This document shows, one piece after another, positions 8,200 through 15,385 of a DNA stretch of 64,000 nucleotides. Below the pieces are notes generated by a model. It was not told the origin of the DNA. It saw only the letters and a program-made list of their open reading frames with translations, and did no database searches. The stretch covers positions 1-64,000 of the forward strand of contig CAYQDW010000002.1 in NCBI GenBank assembly GCA_964416385.1, given 5' to 3'. Source of the stretch: JAUHWL01 sp964416385 (lineage in GTDB: Bacteria > Bacteroidota > Bacteroidia > Flavobacteriales > Schleiferiaceae). Each line of letters begins with the position of its first letter. Positions within the stretch are counted from its first letter, which is position 1. The translations under genes were made by a program, and so were the position numbers.

Positions 8200-9849
8200 A
8201 TGAGTACGAATACAGAATCTTGGGGTTCTCGCGTTGGATTAATTCTTGCAATGGCAGGAAATGCTGTTGGCTTGGGTAACTTTTTACGCTTTCCGGTGCA
8301 AGCAGTCCAAAACGGCGGGGGCGCCTTTATCATACCCTATCTCATTTCTTTTTTATTGATGGGCATACCCTTGCTTTGGGTAGAATGGGGCATGGGGCGC
8401 TATGGTGGCCGCTACGGAGATCACTCAACACCGTTTATTCTTGATAACATGACCAAGAAGCGCCTGTGGAAGTACTTTGGCGTTTTTGGAATTTTTACCA
8501 ACTTGGGTGTGATGGCATATTACACCTATATTGAAAGTTGGACGTTAACCTATACCATCAAATCGCTTAAAGGAGACTTTTTGGGGATGAACCTCGAGGC
8601 GGTAGGGCAGTTTTTTGACACCTATGTAGACGCAGGAACTGGCATTAATTTCCCGCTATGGGCATTGGTAGCCTTTTTAATAACACTCTCCATTAACATT
8701 TACATTCTTTCTAGAGGCCTTAGTGGCGGTATTGAAAAGGTAGCCAAATTTGCGATGCCCCTGCTCATCATTTTTGGCGCTTTTTTGGCCATTATGGGTT
8801 TAACAATGGGCGATACTGGTAAATGTGCCGATTGTAATTCATATCTCGGATTAAATTTTTTGTGGGAACCTCAGTTTGATACACTCGCCAACCCAAAAGT
8901 TTGGTTGGCAGCTGCTGGTCAAATATTCTTCACCTTAAGCGTAGGTATGGGTACAATTCACTGTTATGCCAGCTACGTTAAAAGCAAAGATGATATTGCA
9001 CTTAATGCCATGAGTGCTGGCTGGATGAATGGTTTTGTAGAGATAGTTTTAGGTGCTTCAGTTGTTATTCCAATAGCTGTTGGTTATTTAGGATTAGATT
9101 GGGTAAAAGAAAATGCTGGCTTCATGATGGCATTTAAAACCATGCCCTATCTTTTTGATCAATGGGGAAATATAGTTTCAATTTTAGCGGGTATCTCATG
9201 GTTTGGATTACTCTTTTTTGCAGGGATAACGTCTTCTCTGGCAATGGGTACACCCTGGATGGGTTTTATGGAGGATGAATTTAATTGGAGTAGAAACAAA
9301 TCAGCCATCACCTTGGGGGTGGTTGTACTACTATTAGCATTACCAACTATTTTCTTCTTTAATAAAGGTGTTTTTGATGAATATGACTATTGGACAGGCA
9401 CCGTATCTCTCGTGATTTTTGCGCTTGCAGAAGTGATCTTATTTGCTTGGGTATTTGGAATGGATAAAGGCTGGGAAGAGATTACTGCTGGTGCAGATAT
9501 GAAGGTGCCAATGGTTTATCGGTTTATCATCAAGTACATCACCCCGCTGTTTATCTTAATCATCTTTTTAACATCTATGTTTAAACCCGGTAACGGGGAT
9601 TTAGAAGATTGGCAAGTAAACTTTACATCACTTATTAACGGCGATGGTTGGGTATTTGCAAATGATAGCATCATCAATCAAATATTTCATCTCAATACTG
9701 GGGTGGTTTGGCTGCGTGATGGGGTGTTTACTAATATGTTTTATGTAGATATGAGTAGATTTTTACTCGTATTAACTTTTTTAGGTCTTGTGTTGTTAGT
9801 TAAACTAGCTAGCAATAAGCGCAAGCGAATAGAAATTGAAAATAAGTAG
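8200..9849 (+). CDS. Sodium-dependent amino-acid transporter (neurotransmitter:sodium symporter family)
   Basis: A 549-residue, roughly twelve-helix integral membrane protein of the NSS/SNF family, which imports amino acids with sodium. The family signature in helix 1, GNAVGLGNFLRFP, is at residues 21-33, followed by NGGGAFIIPY. Substrate cannot be read from sequence; bacterial relatives carry methionine, alanine, leucine or tryptophan. A 47-residue single-helix protein starts five bases after the stop, as in the MetP/MetS type of two-component NSS importer, which points to methionine or alanine as candidates. A -7-like TATTTTCGG lies 17 bases before the ATG. Confidence 0.92.
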   Translation: MSTNTESWGSRVGLILAMAGNAVGLGNFLRFPVQAVQNGGGAFIIPYLISFLLMGIPLLWVEWGMGRYGGRYGDHSTPFILDNMTKKRLWKYFGVFGIFTNLGVMAYYTYIESWTLTYTIKSLKGDFLGMNLEAVGQFFDTYVDAGTGINFPLWALVAFLITLSINIYILSRGLSGGIEKVAKFAMPLLIIFGAFLAIMGLTMGDTGKCADCNSYLGLNFLWEPQFDTLANPKVWLAAAGQIFFTLSVGMGTIHCYASYVKSKDDIALNAMSAGWMNGFVEIVLGASVVIPIAVGYLGLDWVKENAGFMMAFKTMPYLFDQWGNIVSILAGISWFGLLFFAGITSSLAMGTPWMGFMEDEFNWSRNKSAITLGVVVLLLALPTIFFFNKGVFDEYDYWTGTVSLVIFALAEVILFAWVFGMDKGWEEITAGADMKVPMVYRFIIKYITPLFILIIFLTSMFKPGNGDLEDWQVNFTSLINGDGWVFANDSIINQIFHLNTGVVWLRDGVFTNMFYVDMSRFLLVLTFLGLVLLVKLASNKRKRIEIENK

Positions 9850-9853
9850 AGAG

Positions 9854-9997
9854 ATGAGTAATGCAGCATTAACTTTAATGGTAACAGTTCAAGTAGTGGT
9901 TTCATTAATTACCATATACTTCTTTAGGAAGGTGCTTAGAACGCCACCTAAGCCAGAGCCCGACAGCTTTAGCGATAATGATGATTTAGCGCGTTAA
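9854..9997 (+). CDS. Small single-helix partner protein of the NSS transporter (MetS-like)
   Basis: A 47-residue protein missed by usual length cut-offs. It has a short N-terminus (MSNAALTLM), one membrane helix (about residues 6-25, VTVQVVVSLITIYFF), then a positively charged stretch and an acidic tail ending SDNDDLAR. Its start is five bases after the stop of the NSS transporter. Several NSS importers of actinobacteria and proteobacteria need a small membrane subunit of this architecture (MetS with MetP). Sequence identity to MetS cannot be judged here, so the assignment rests on position, size and topology. Confidence 0.65.
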   Translation: MSNAALTLMVTVQVVVSLITIYFFRKVLRTPPKPEPDSFSDNDDLAR

Positions 9998-10009
9998 GAT
10001 TAAATTGTT

Positions 10010-11065
10010 TTGAAATGGCTTGAAGCATTTCAGTTAACAGCAACAGAGCGCAAGGGCTTTACCGTTTTGGTAGGGTTATGTGCGCTCCTAATCTTGGTAC
10101 GTATAGGCTTGTTTTTTATCCCCGAAAAGCAGCCTTCTGTTTCTCAGATAGAGCAGGAATTTGAAGAATGGCAATCGGCTCAAATTACAGCAATGCGGGT
10201 TTCAAAATCATTTGACCCCAACACCGTTGCAGACAGCACAATTTATTTATTCAAGATTTCACCCTTTGCGGCAAAGAATTGGATTGCCTTTAGAGCAAAG
10301 GGCAGAAAGTTTACAAACCCGAGAGATGTTTTAGCCATTTACGGCATGGATTCTTCCTGGTTCGAAATAAATCAAGATTCCATAAAAATTGTGGCAGATC
10401 TTAACACCGCCGTTCAACCAAATACAGTCAAGAATTTTCCATTTGATCCGAATACGGTTACAGAAAAACAGATGCTTGCACTTGGTTTTCCAGAATGGCT
10501 GGCAAAGCGCATAGAAAATTATAGGGGCAAAGGAGGAACATTTCGACAGGCAGAAGATTTAAAGAAGATTTTCGGTTTTCCTGAAGATTTGTACACTAAA
10601 ATCGCACCGTTTATTCAGATTGCGGTGCCAGAACAATCGCCTCAACCAAAACAGATAGAAACCATTGTCTCTGTTGAGATTAATAGCTGTGATTCTTTGG
10701 CATTGATTGCGATTAAAGGTATAGGCCCAACATTTGCGCATCGCATTCTTGAAGAGCGAAAACGTCTTGGGGGTTTTTACAGCACTAACCAACTCTTATC
10801 AATTTATGGTATTACACAAGAGCGTTTAGCTTCGTTTAAAGATGTACTCATCGTAAATCAAGACAGCATCGTTCAACTAAATATTAACGAAGCTAGTTTT
10901 AAAACACTTTTGGCACATCCTTATTTATCGTACAAACAAGTGCAGCAGATTGTTAATTTTCGAGAAAGCATAAGGCCTTTTAAAGATATCTCAGAATTAC
11001 TTCAAATTTCTCATTTCACTGAAGAGGATTTAAATCGCCTAAAGTATTATTTGAAAGTTCGCTAG
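10010..11065 (+). CDS. Membrane-anchored helix-hairpin-helix protein (ComEA-like repeats)
   Basis: A 351-residue protein with one N-terminal membrane segment (about residues 17-36) followed by four helix-hairpin-helix units of the ComEA type. Units are visible as DPNTVADSTIYLFKISPFAAKNW, DPNTVTEKQMLALGFPEWLAKR, EINSCDSLALIAIKGIGPTFAHR and NINEASFKTLLAHPYLSYKQ. Such repeats bind DNA non-specifically; the role in this phylum is not established, and competence or envelope DNA handling is only a possibility. The start is TTG at 10010. The rpsU promoter lies across the end of this gene, so rpsU is expressed separately. Confidence 0.8.
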   Translation: MKWLEAFQLTATERKGFTVLVGLCALLILVRIGLFFIPEKQPSVSQIEQEFEEWQSAQITAMRVSKSFDPNTVADSTIYLFKISPFAAKNWIAFRAKGRKFTNPRDVLAIYGMDSSWFEINQDSIKIVADLNTAVQPNTVKNFPFDPNTVTEKQMLALGFPEWLAKRIENYRGKGGTFRQAEDLKKIFGFPEDLYTKIAPFIQIAVPEQSPQPKQIETIVSVEINSCDSLALIAIKGIGPTFAHRILEERKRLGGFYSTNQLLSIYGITQERLASFKDVLIVNQDSIVQLNINEASFKTLLAHPYLSYKQVQQIVNFRESIRPFKDISELLQISHFTEEDLNRLKYYLKVR

Positions 11066-11080
11066 AATTTCTATTTTCGC
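11051..11080 (+). promoter_or_regulatory. Probable rpsU promoter
   Basis: TTG at 11051-11053 is followed after 18 bases by TATTTTCGC at 11072-11080, a variant of the Bacteroidota -7 element in which the final TTTG is TTCG. The same -7 variant occurs before the genes at 572 and 8200. The -33 part overlaps the end of the helix-hairpin-helix gene. The transcript would begin near 11085 and include the Shine-Dalgarno sequence. Confidence 0.55.
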
Positions 11081-11092
11081 GGCCCGAAACGA

Positions 11093-11101
11093 AAGGAGGT
11101 G
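11093..11101 (+). promoter_or_regulatory. Full-strength Shine-Dalgarno sequence before rpsU
   Basis: The nine bases AAGGAGGTG are an almost complete complement of the 16S rRNA 3' end. Nine bases separate AGGAGG from the ATG, which is near-optimal spacing. Other starts checked in this window (tuf, rplK, rplL, rpoB, rpoC, priA, secE) have no such site, so this is an exception rather than the rule. In Flavobacterium johnsoniae the anti-Shine-Dalgarno is masked by a pocket including protein bS21, and rpsU itself carries a strong site for self-regulation. Confidence 0.88.
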
Positions 11102-11108
11102 TTCAGCT

Positions 11109-11303
11109 ATGATCGTAATTAATGTTAAAGAAGGTGAATCGATTGATAGAGCATTAAAGCGCTACAAGAGAAAATTTGATCGTACAGGCACTATGCGCCA
11201 GTTGCGCGGCAGGCAGCAGTTTACAAAACCATCTGTGAAACGCAGAGGCGAGGTATTAAAAGCTGCATATATTGAGCGATTAAAATCTGCACAAGAAGAA
11301 TAA
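11109..11303 (+). CDS. rpsU: 30S ribosomal protein bS21
   Basis: A 64-residue basic ribosomal protein. The sequence MIVINVKEGESIDRALKRYKRKF, then RQLRGRQQFTKPSVKRR, is the normal form of Bacteroidota bS21. In this phylum bS21 sits at the 30S platform and helps hide the anti-Shine-Dalgarno of 16S rRNA. The gene has its own promoter, a strong Shine-Dalgarno sequence and its own terminator, so it is a single-gene unit. The combination allows feedback: ribosomes lacking bS21 would translate this message best. Confidence 0.97.
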   Translation: MIVINVKEGESIDRALKRYKRKFDRTGTMRQLRGRQQFTKPSVKRRGEVLKAAYIERLKSAQEE

Positions 11304-11326
11304 TTTAAACGCAAAAGCGTTACATT

Positions 11327-11355
11327 AAGGCCACGAAACATCGTGGCCTTTTTTT
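11327..11355 (+). terminator. Rho-independent terminator of rpsU
   Basis: A perfect 10-bp stem (AAGGCCACGA / TCGTGGCCTT) with loop AACA is followed by a run of T that continues to 11355. The start codon of the recombinase gene comes directly after the T-run at 11356. Confidence 0.92.
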
Positions 11356-12255
11356 ATGCAATTAGACAGCTTTCTTACTTATCTTTCTTCAGAAAGGCGT
11401 TATTCGTCTCATACCATTATCGCCTATAAAACAGATATAGAGGCTTTTGAGGTGTTTCTAAACCAAGATTTTGAAGTTGATACACCAGATGCGGTAACCC
11501 CGGTAATGATAAGGTCTTACGTTGTACATCTTATGGCGCAGGGCAGTAATCCGAAAACAGTTAACCGGAAAATTAGTGCTATTAAGGCATACTTCAGGTT
11601 TTTATCTCGTTCTGGCCGCTTACAATCAAACCCTTCATCAACAATAAAAACCCTTAAAACGCCTCGGCCTCTGGTGCAAACAGTTAGTGCAACTGAGATG
11701 GATAGCTTATTATCAAGCGCATATTTTGAAGATACAGTTGAAGGACGAAGATCGCACGCGATTATAGAGTTACTATACGCCACAGGAATAAGACGCGCAG
11801 AAATAATTAACTTGAAGGTCTCGCAGTTTGATGCCGCTAACAATACTTTACGTGTAACGGGCAAGCGCAATAAAACTAGAATAGTACCAGTATCGCGCCC
11901 AGCTGCGGACGCAATAGCGCAATATTTACGTGTTCGTAATGATGCGATTAGCACACAGTCAGAATATCTCTTTATTACAGAAAAAGGCGAAAAGCTGTAT
12001 CCTGCCCTTGTCTATAATACTGTAAACCGCTACCTTAGTCTAGTGTCAACGCTCAAGAAAAAAAGTCCACACGTACTCAGGCATTCATTTGCCACGCATC
12101 TTCTTAATAATGGTGCAGATTTAAATGACATCAAAGAGTTACTGGGGCATGCCAATTTGAGCGCAACGCAAGTGTATACACACAATTCATTTGAAAAATT
12201 AAAATCCGTTTATAACCAGTCTCATCCACGTGAGGCAAAAAGTGATAATTTATGA
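11356..12255 (+). CDS. xerC: Tyrosine recombinase of the XerC/XerD type
   Basis: A 299-residue site-specific recombinase, probably the chromosome dimer-resolution enzyme. An N-terminal SAM-like core-binding domain (about 1-95) precedes the catalytic domain. All active residues are visible: Arg146 (in ATGIRRAE), Lys170, His239 and Arg242 (HVLRH), His265 (LLGHANL) and Tyr274 (VYTH). In Flavobacteria a Xer gene commonly lies between rpsU and hpf, as here. The ATG directly abuts the rpsU terminator T-run, so it may depend on read-through from rpsU. Its stop overlaps the hpf start as ATGA. XerC versus XerD cannot be decided with certainty. Confidence 0.88.
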   Translation: MQLDSFLTYLSSERRYSSHTIIAYKTDIEAFEVFLNQDFEVDTPDAVTPVMIRSYVVHLMAQGSNPKTVNRKISAIKAYFRFLSRSGRLQSNPSSTIKTLKTPRPLVQTVSATEMDSLLSSAYFEDTVEGRRSHAIIELLYATGIRRAEIINLKVSQFDAANNTLRVTGKRNKTRIVPVSRPAADAIAQYLRVRNDAISTQSEYLFITEKGEKLYPALVYNTVNRYLSLVSTLKKKSPHVLRHSFATHLLNNGADLNDIKELLGHANLSATQVYTHNSFEKLKSVYNQSHPREAKSDNL

Positions 12256-12551
12256 AAGTAAACACGCAATCATTAAAGTTTAAAGCAGATCAAAAGCTAC
12301 TAGATTTTATTCAAGCCCGCTTGGATAAGTTGGATCAATTCTATGATCATGTGATAAGTGCGGATGTCATTCTCAAAGTAGAAAATGCAACAGATAGAGA
12401 AAATAAAATCGTGGAAGTACGACTAAATGTGCCTGGCAATGATTTGGTAGTAACAAAAGAGGCTAAATCCTTTGAACAAGCAACAGATTTGGTAGCTGAG
12501 GCATTGCGTAGAAAATTGCGTAAGCACAAGGAAAAAATAAGAGGAATTTAG
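12252..12551 (+). CDS. hpf: Ribosome hibernation promoting factor (HPF/RaiA short form)
   Basis: A 99-residue protein of the HPF/YfiA family, which binds the 30S decoding region in starved cells and silences or dimerises ribosomes. The pattern MKVNTQSLKFKADQKLLDFIQARLDKL and the conserved VRLNVPGNDLVVTKEAKSFEQATDLVAEALRRKLRK region match. It is the short form with no C-terminal dimerisation extension. It is translationally coupled to the recombinase gene (ATGA overlap) and lies just before the tRNA-tuf cluster, so its neighbours are almost all translational. Confidence 0.92.
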   Translation: MKVNTQSLKFKADQKLLDFIQARLDKLDQFYDHVISADVILKVENATDRENKIVEVRLNVPGNDLVVTKEAKSFEQATDLVAEALRRKLRKHKEKIRGI

Positions 12552-12577
12552 GTTGTTATATTTTTTTTTAACGACAC

Positions 12578-12607
12578 TTGTTCGAGTTAACAACTTTTAT
12601 ACATTTG
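12578..12607 (+). promoter_or_regulatory. Promoter of the tRNA-tuf cluster
   Basis: TTG at 12578-12580, exactly 19 bases, then TACATTTG at 12600-12607 match the Bacteroidota consensus perfectly. The predicted start of transcription is near 12611, at the very beginning of the hairpin described next. Confidence 0.75.
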
Positions 12608-12608
12608 C

Positions 12609-12637
12609 AGTCCGTTTTCAAAAGCGGACTTTTTTTT
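12609..12637 (+). terminator. Terminator-like hairpin just after the tRNA-tuf promoter
   Basis: AGTCCGTT and AGCGGACT form an 8-bp stem (one G-T pair) followed by eight T residues. As placed it can end transcripts of the recombinase-hpf operon, but it also begins almost at the predicted start point of the tRNA-tuf promoter, so it could act as an attenuator on that promoter. Confidence 0.75.
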
Positions 12638-12693
12638 GAAATTTATGGTGGTAAGTGAGTTAAATACGAAACAAACCTTCATAAATATGAGCG

Positions 12694-12766
12694 GCCAGCA
12701 TAGCTCAGTTGGTAGAGCAGCTGATTTGTAATCAGCTGGTCGGGGGTTCGAGTCCCTCTGCTGGCT
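12694..12766 (+). tRNA. tRNA-Thr (anticodon TGT)
   Basis: A 73-nt tRNA with acceptor stem GCCAGCA/TGCTGGC, D-arm GCTCAGTTGGTAGAGC, anticodon stem GCTGA/TCAGC with loop TTTGTAA, and T-arm GGGGGTTCGAGTCCCTC. No CCA is encoded. It is first of four tRNAs before tuf. Confidence 0.97.
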
Positions 12767-12807
12767 CAAAATGAAAAGCGCATAGCGCAAACGTTCTTTA
12801 AAATTTT

Positions 12808-12890
12808 GGGGGGATACTCAAGCGGCCAACGAGGACAGACTGTAAATCTGTTGGTTTTTACCTTCGAAGGTTCGAATCCTTCTCCCCCCA
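12808..12890 (+). tRNA. tRNA-Tyr (anticodon GTA)
   Basis: An 83-nt class II tRNA with acceptor GGGGGGA/TCCCCCC, anticodon stem ACAGA/TCTGT around loop CTGTAAA, a long variable arm and T-arm GAAGGTTCGAATCCTTC. No CCA is encoded. Confidence 0.96.
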
Positions 12891-12899
12891 CATGGCCAG

Positions 12900-12972
12900 G
12901 CGGGAGTAGCTCAGTTGGTAGAGCATCAGCCTTCCAAGCTGAGGGCCGCGGGTTCGAATCCCGTCTCCCGCT
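12900..12972 (+). tRNA. tRNA-Gly (anticodon TCC)
   Basis: A 73-nt tRNA with acceptor GCGGGAG/CTCCCGC, anticodon stem TCAGC/GCTGA around loop CTTCCAA, and T-arm CGCGGGTTCGAATCCCGTC. It is third in the cluster; no CCA is encoded. Confidence 0.97.
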
Positions 12973-12987
12973 CTATGGACAATAAAA

Positions 12988-13059
12988 GCCGATGTAGCTC
13001 AGGGGTAGAGCGTTTCCTTGGTAAGGAAAAGGTCACGGGTTCAATTCCCGTCATTGGCT
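12988..13059 (+). tRNA. tRNA-Thr (anticodon GGT)
   Basis: A 72-nt tRNA with acceptor GCCGATG/CATTGGC (one G-T pair), anticodon stem TTTCC/GGAAA around loop TTGGTAA, and T-arm ACGGGTTCAATTCCCGT. The order Thr-Tyr-Gly-Thr-tuf is the same as in the E. coli thrU-tyrU-glyT-thrT-tufB operon, an ancient arrangement. Confidence 0.96.
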
Positions 13060-13105
13060 CGAAGTTGTGCAATTACTAATATGTATTAATTATTAATTCT
13101 AGATC

Positions 13106-14293
13106 ATGGCAAAAGAGAGTTTTGTGCGTAATAAACCGCACTTAAACATCGGAACAATCGGTCACGTAGACCATGGTAAGACTACGTTGACTGCAGCAAT
13201 TACTACTGTACTAGCGAACAAAGGTTTTTCGCAAATGCGCAGTTTTGATTCTATTGATAACGCTCCTGAAGAAAAAGAGCGTGGTATTACCATTAACACC
13301 GCTCACGTAGAATACGAAACGGCAAATCGTCATTACGCACACGTAGACTGTCCTGGTCACGCTGACTATGTAAAGAACATGGTAACAGGTGCTGCACAGA
13401 TGGACGGTGCCATTTTGGTTGTTGCTGCTACTGATGGTCCTATGCCACAAACTCGTGAGCACATCCTTCTTGGTCGCCAGGTAGGTATCCCGTCTATCGT
13501 TGTTTTCTTGAATAAAGTAGACATGGTAGATGACGAGGAGCTACTTGAGTTGGTAGAAATGGAAGTTCGTGAATTACTTTCTTTCTATGAGTACGATGGA
13601 GATAACGCACCTGTAATCAAAGGTTCAGCGCTTGGTGCACTTAACGGCGAAGATAAGTGGGTTAAGACTGTTGAAGAATTGATGGATGCTGTTGATAGCT
13701 TCATCCAAGAGCCAGAGCGCGACAAGGATAAGCCATTCTTGATGCCTATCGAAGACGTGTTTACAATTACTGGTCGTGGTACAGTTGCTACAGGCCGTAT
13801 TGAAACAGGTGTAACCAACACAGGTGACCCAGTTGATATTATTGGTTTTGGAGATGAGAAACTTTCTTCTACCATCACTGGTGTTGAAATGTTCCGCAAG
13901 ATCTTAGATCGTGGTGAGGCTGGTGATAACGTAGGTCTATTACTTCGTGGTATTGAAAAAAGCGATATCAGAAGAGGTATGGTAATCTGCAAGCCAGGTT
14001 CAATTACGCCTCACACCAAGTTTAAGGCTGAGGTTTATATCCTTAAGAAAGAAGAAGGTGGTCGTCACACACCATTCCATAACAAATACCGTCCACAGTT
14101 CTACCTACGCACAACTGACGTAACAGGAGAAATCGTTCTTCCTGATGGAGTAGAAATGGTAATGCCTGGTGATAACCTTACAATTACTGTTAATTTGATA
14201 GCCCCTGTTGCAATCAATAAGGGTCTTCGTTTCGCGATTCGTGAAGGTGGACGTACTGTTGGTGCAGGTCAGGTGACTGATATTCTCGAGTAA
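13106..14293 (+). CDS. tuf: Elongation factor Tu
   Basis: A 395-residue translation GTPase that delivers aminoacyl-tRNA to the ribosome. The GTP-binding motifs are complete: GHVDHGKTT near residues 18-26, DCPGHADYVKNM near 80-91 and NKVD near 135. Domain 2 (TGRGTVATGRIE) and domain 3 (GGRHTPFHNKYRPQFYLRTTDVTG) follow in order. It belongs to the tRNA-tuf transcription unit and is followed by a strong terminator. No Shine-Dalgarno sequence precedes the ATG. Confidence 0.98.
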   Translation: MAKESFVRNKPHLNIGTIGHVDHGKTTLTAAITTVLANKGFSQMRSFDSIDNAPEEKERGITINTAHVEYETANRHYAHVDCPGHADYVKNMVTGAAQMDGAILVVAATDGPMPQTREHILLGRQVGIPSIVVFLNKVDMVDDEELLELVEMEVRELLSFYEYDGDNAPVIKGSALGALNGEDKWVKTVEELMDAVDSFIQEPERDKDKPFLMPIEDVFTITGRGTVATGRIETGVTNTGDPVDIIGFGDEKLSSTITGVEMFRKILDRGEAGDNVGLLLRGIEKSDIRRGMVICKPGSITPHTKFKAEVYILKKEEGGRHTPFHNKYRPQFYLRTTDVTGEIVLPDGVEMVMPGDNLTITVNLIAPVAINKGLRFAIREGGRTVGAGQVTDILE

Positions 14294-14322
14294 TTACCAC
14301 TCGAAAACATACCAATTTAGGT

Positions 14323-14352
14323 AAAGGTGTCCCGCTTTTGCGGGACGCCTTT
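14323..14352 (+). terminator. Rho-independent terminator after tuf
   Basis: A 13-bp stem, AAAGGTGTCCCGC paired with GCGGGACGCCTTT (one T-G pair), closes a TTTT loop. The T-run after it is short, but stem length and position after the tuf stop support termination before tRNA-Trp. Confidence 0.85.
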
Positions 14353-14437
14353 CTGCCTAAATAAAGGTTAAGCACTTTTAAACAGTGTTTAAATTACAAG
14401 AGATTAAATTCTGTTAAAGAAAGACGTCTAAAATCAT

Positions 14438-14510
14438 ACGGGTGTAGCTCAGTTGGTAGAGCAGAGGTCTCCAAAACCTAAGGTCGTGAGTTCGAATCTT
14501 ACCACCCGTG
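14438..14510 (+). tRNA. tRNA-Trp (anticodon CCA)
   Basis: A 73-nt tRNA with acceptor ACGGGTG/CACCCGT, D-arm GCTCAGTTGGTAGAGC, anticodon loop CTCCAAA and T-arm GTGAGTTCGAATCTTAC. The outermost pair of the anticodon stem (GAGGT/ACCTA) appears to be a G-A mismatch. It lies between tuf and secE, its common place in bacteria. Confidence 0.94.
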
Positions 14511-14533
14511 CTAAATAAAGAAGGCAAAAAGCC

Positions 14534-14728
14534 ATGAATAGTATCATTCATTACTTGCAGGATTCTTACAGCGAATTTTCTCAAAAAGCATCATGGCCAA
14601 GTTTGGCATCGCTGCAGCGCAGTACCGTTGTTGTAATTGTGGCTACTGTGATCTTTTCGCTATTGATTTTCCTCATGGATAAGGGTATCAGTACCATTCT
14701 TGAGTTCTTGTACACAATATTCAAATAA
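14534..14728 (+). CDS. secE: Preprotein translocase subunit SecE
   Basis: A 64-residue single-span inner-membrane protein that clamps SecY in the Sec translocon. An amphipathic N-terminal region containing the conserved SQKASWPSLASLQRST segment precedes one membrane helix (about residues 32-53). It is the short, one-helix form seen in most bacteria outside the gammaproteobacteria. It starts 23 bases after tRNA-Trp and lies directly before nusG, the standard order. Confidence 0.95.
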   Translation: MNSIIHYLQDSYSEFSQKASWPSLASLQRSTVVVIVATVIFSLLIFLMDKGISTILEFLYTIFK

Positions 14729-14753
14729 TCGCCAAATAGAATCTAACGAAACC

Positions 14754-15302
14754 ATGGACGAAGGAAAAAAATGGTATGTAGTACGGGCGATTAGCGGTCA
14801 AGAAAATAAGGTAAAGGGTTATATAGAAAATGAAATAGCTCACCTTAATATGGCTGACCTTGTAAGTCAGATATTGGTGCCTACAGAGAAAGTCTTTCAA
14901 ATACGTAACGGAAAAAAGGTTAGTAAGGACCGTAATTATTATCCCGGTTATATTATGATTGAAGCGGCATTAACTGGTGAGGTTGTGCACGTTATAAAAA
15001 ATGTTCCCGGTGTAATTGGGTTTTTGGGTGAGACAAAAGGCGGAGATCCGGTGCCATTGCGCACAAGTGAAGTGAATAGAATGCTGGGTAAGGTTGATGA
15101 ACTTGCAGAAAGTGAAGAACAGTTCAACATACCTTTTGTGGTAGGAGAAACAGTGAAAGTTATAGATGGACCGTTTAATGGTTTTAACGGTACCATTGAG
15201 AAAATCAACGAAGAAAAGCGCAAACTAGAGGTTATGGTTAAAATATTTGGGCGCAAAACGCCACTCGAGTTGAGTTTTATGCAAGTTGAAAAAGAAGGTT
15301 AA
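14754..15302 (+). CDS. nusG: Transcription termination/antitermination factor NusG
   Basis: A 182-residue NusG. The NGN domain (GKKWYVVRAISGQENKVKGYIE, then PGYIMIEAAL and VPGVIGFLG) is followed by a KOW motif domain with VGETVKVIDGPFNGFNGTIEKIN. The ATG at 14754 gives the normal N-terminus MDEGKKWYVV; a longer frame from 14700 would overlap secE. It links RNA polymerase to the ribosome or Rho and lies between secE and rplK as in most bacteria. Confidence 0.96.
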   Translation: MDEGKKWYVVRAISGQENKVKGYIENEIAHLNMADLVSQILVPTEKVFQIRNGKKVSKDRNYYPGYIMIEAALTGEVVHVIKNVPGVIGFLGETKGGDPVPLRTSEVNRMLGKVDELAESEEQFNIPFVVGETVKVIDGPFNGFNGTIEKINEEKRKLEVMVKIFGRKTPLELSFMQVEKEG

Positions 15303-15385
15303 GAAACGATGTGAGCTATCGTTACCAGAATATTGCTTCCAACTAATTTCTGGTGATTTAGAAGCTAATTGATATAAAGACAACA

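Noticed and set aside
12587..12790. A 67-codon minus-strand frame across the tRNA-Thr gene encoding QQRDSNPRPADYKSAALPTEL
   Set aside because: This is the well-known spurious translation of a tRNA antisense strand, not a protein gene.
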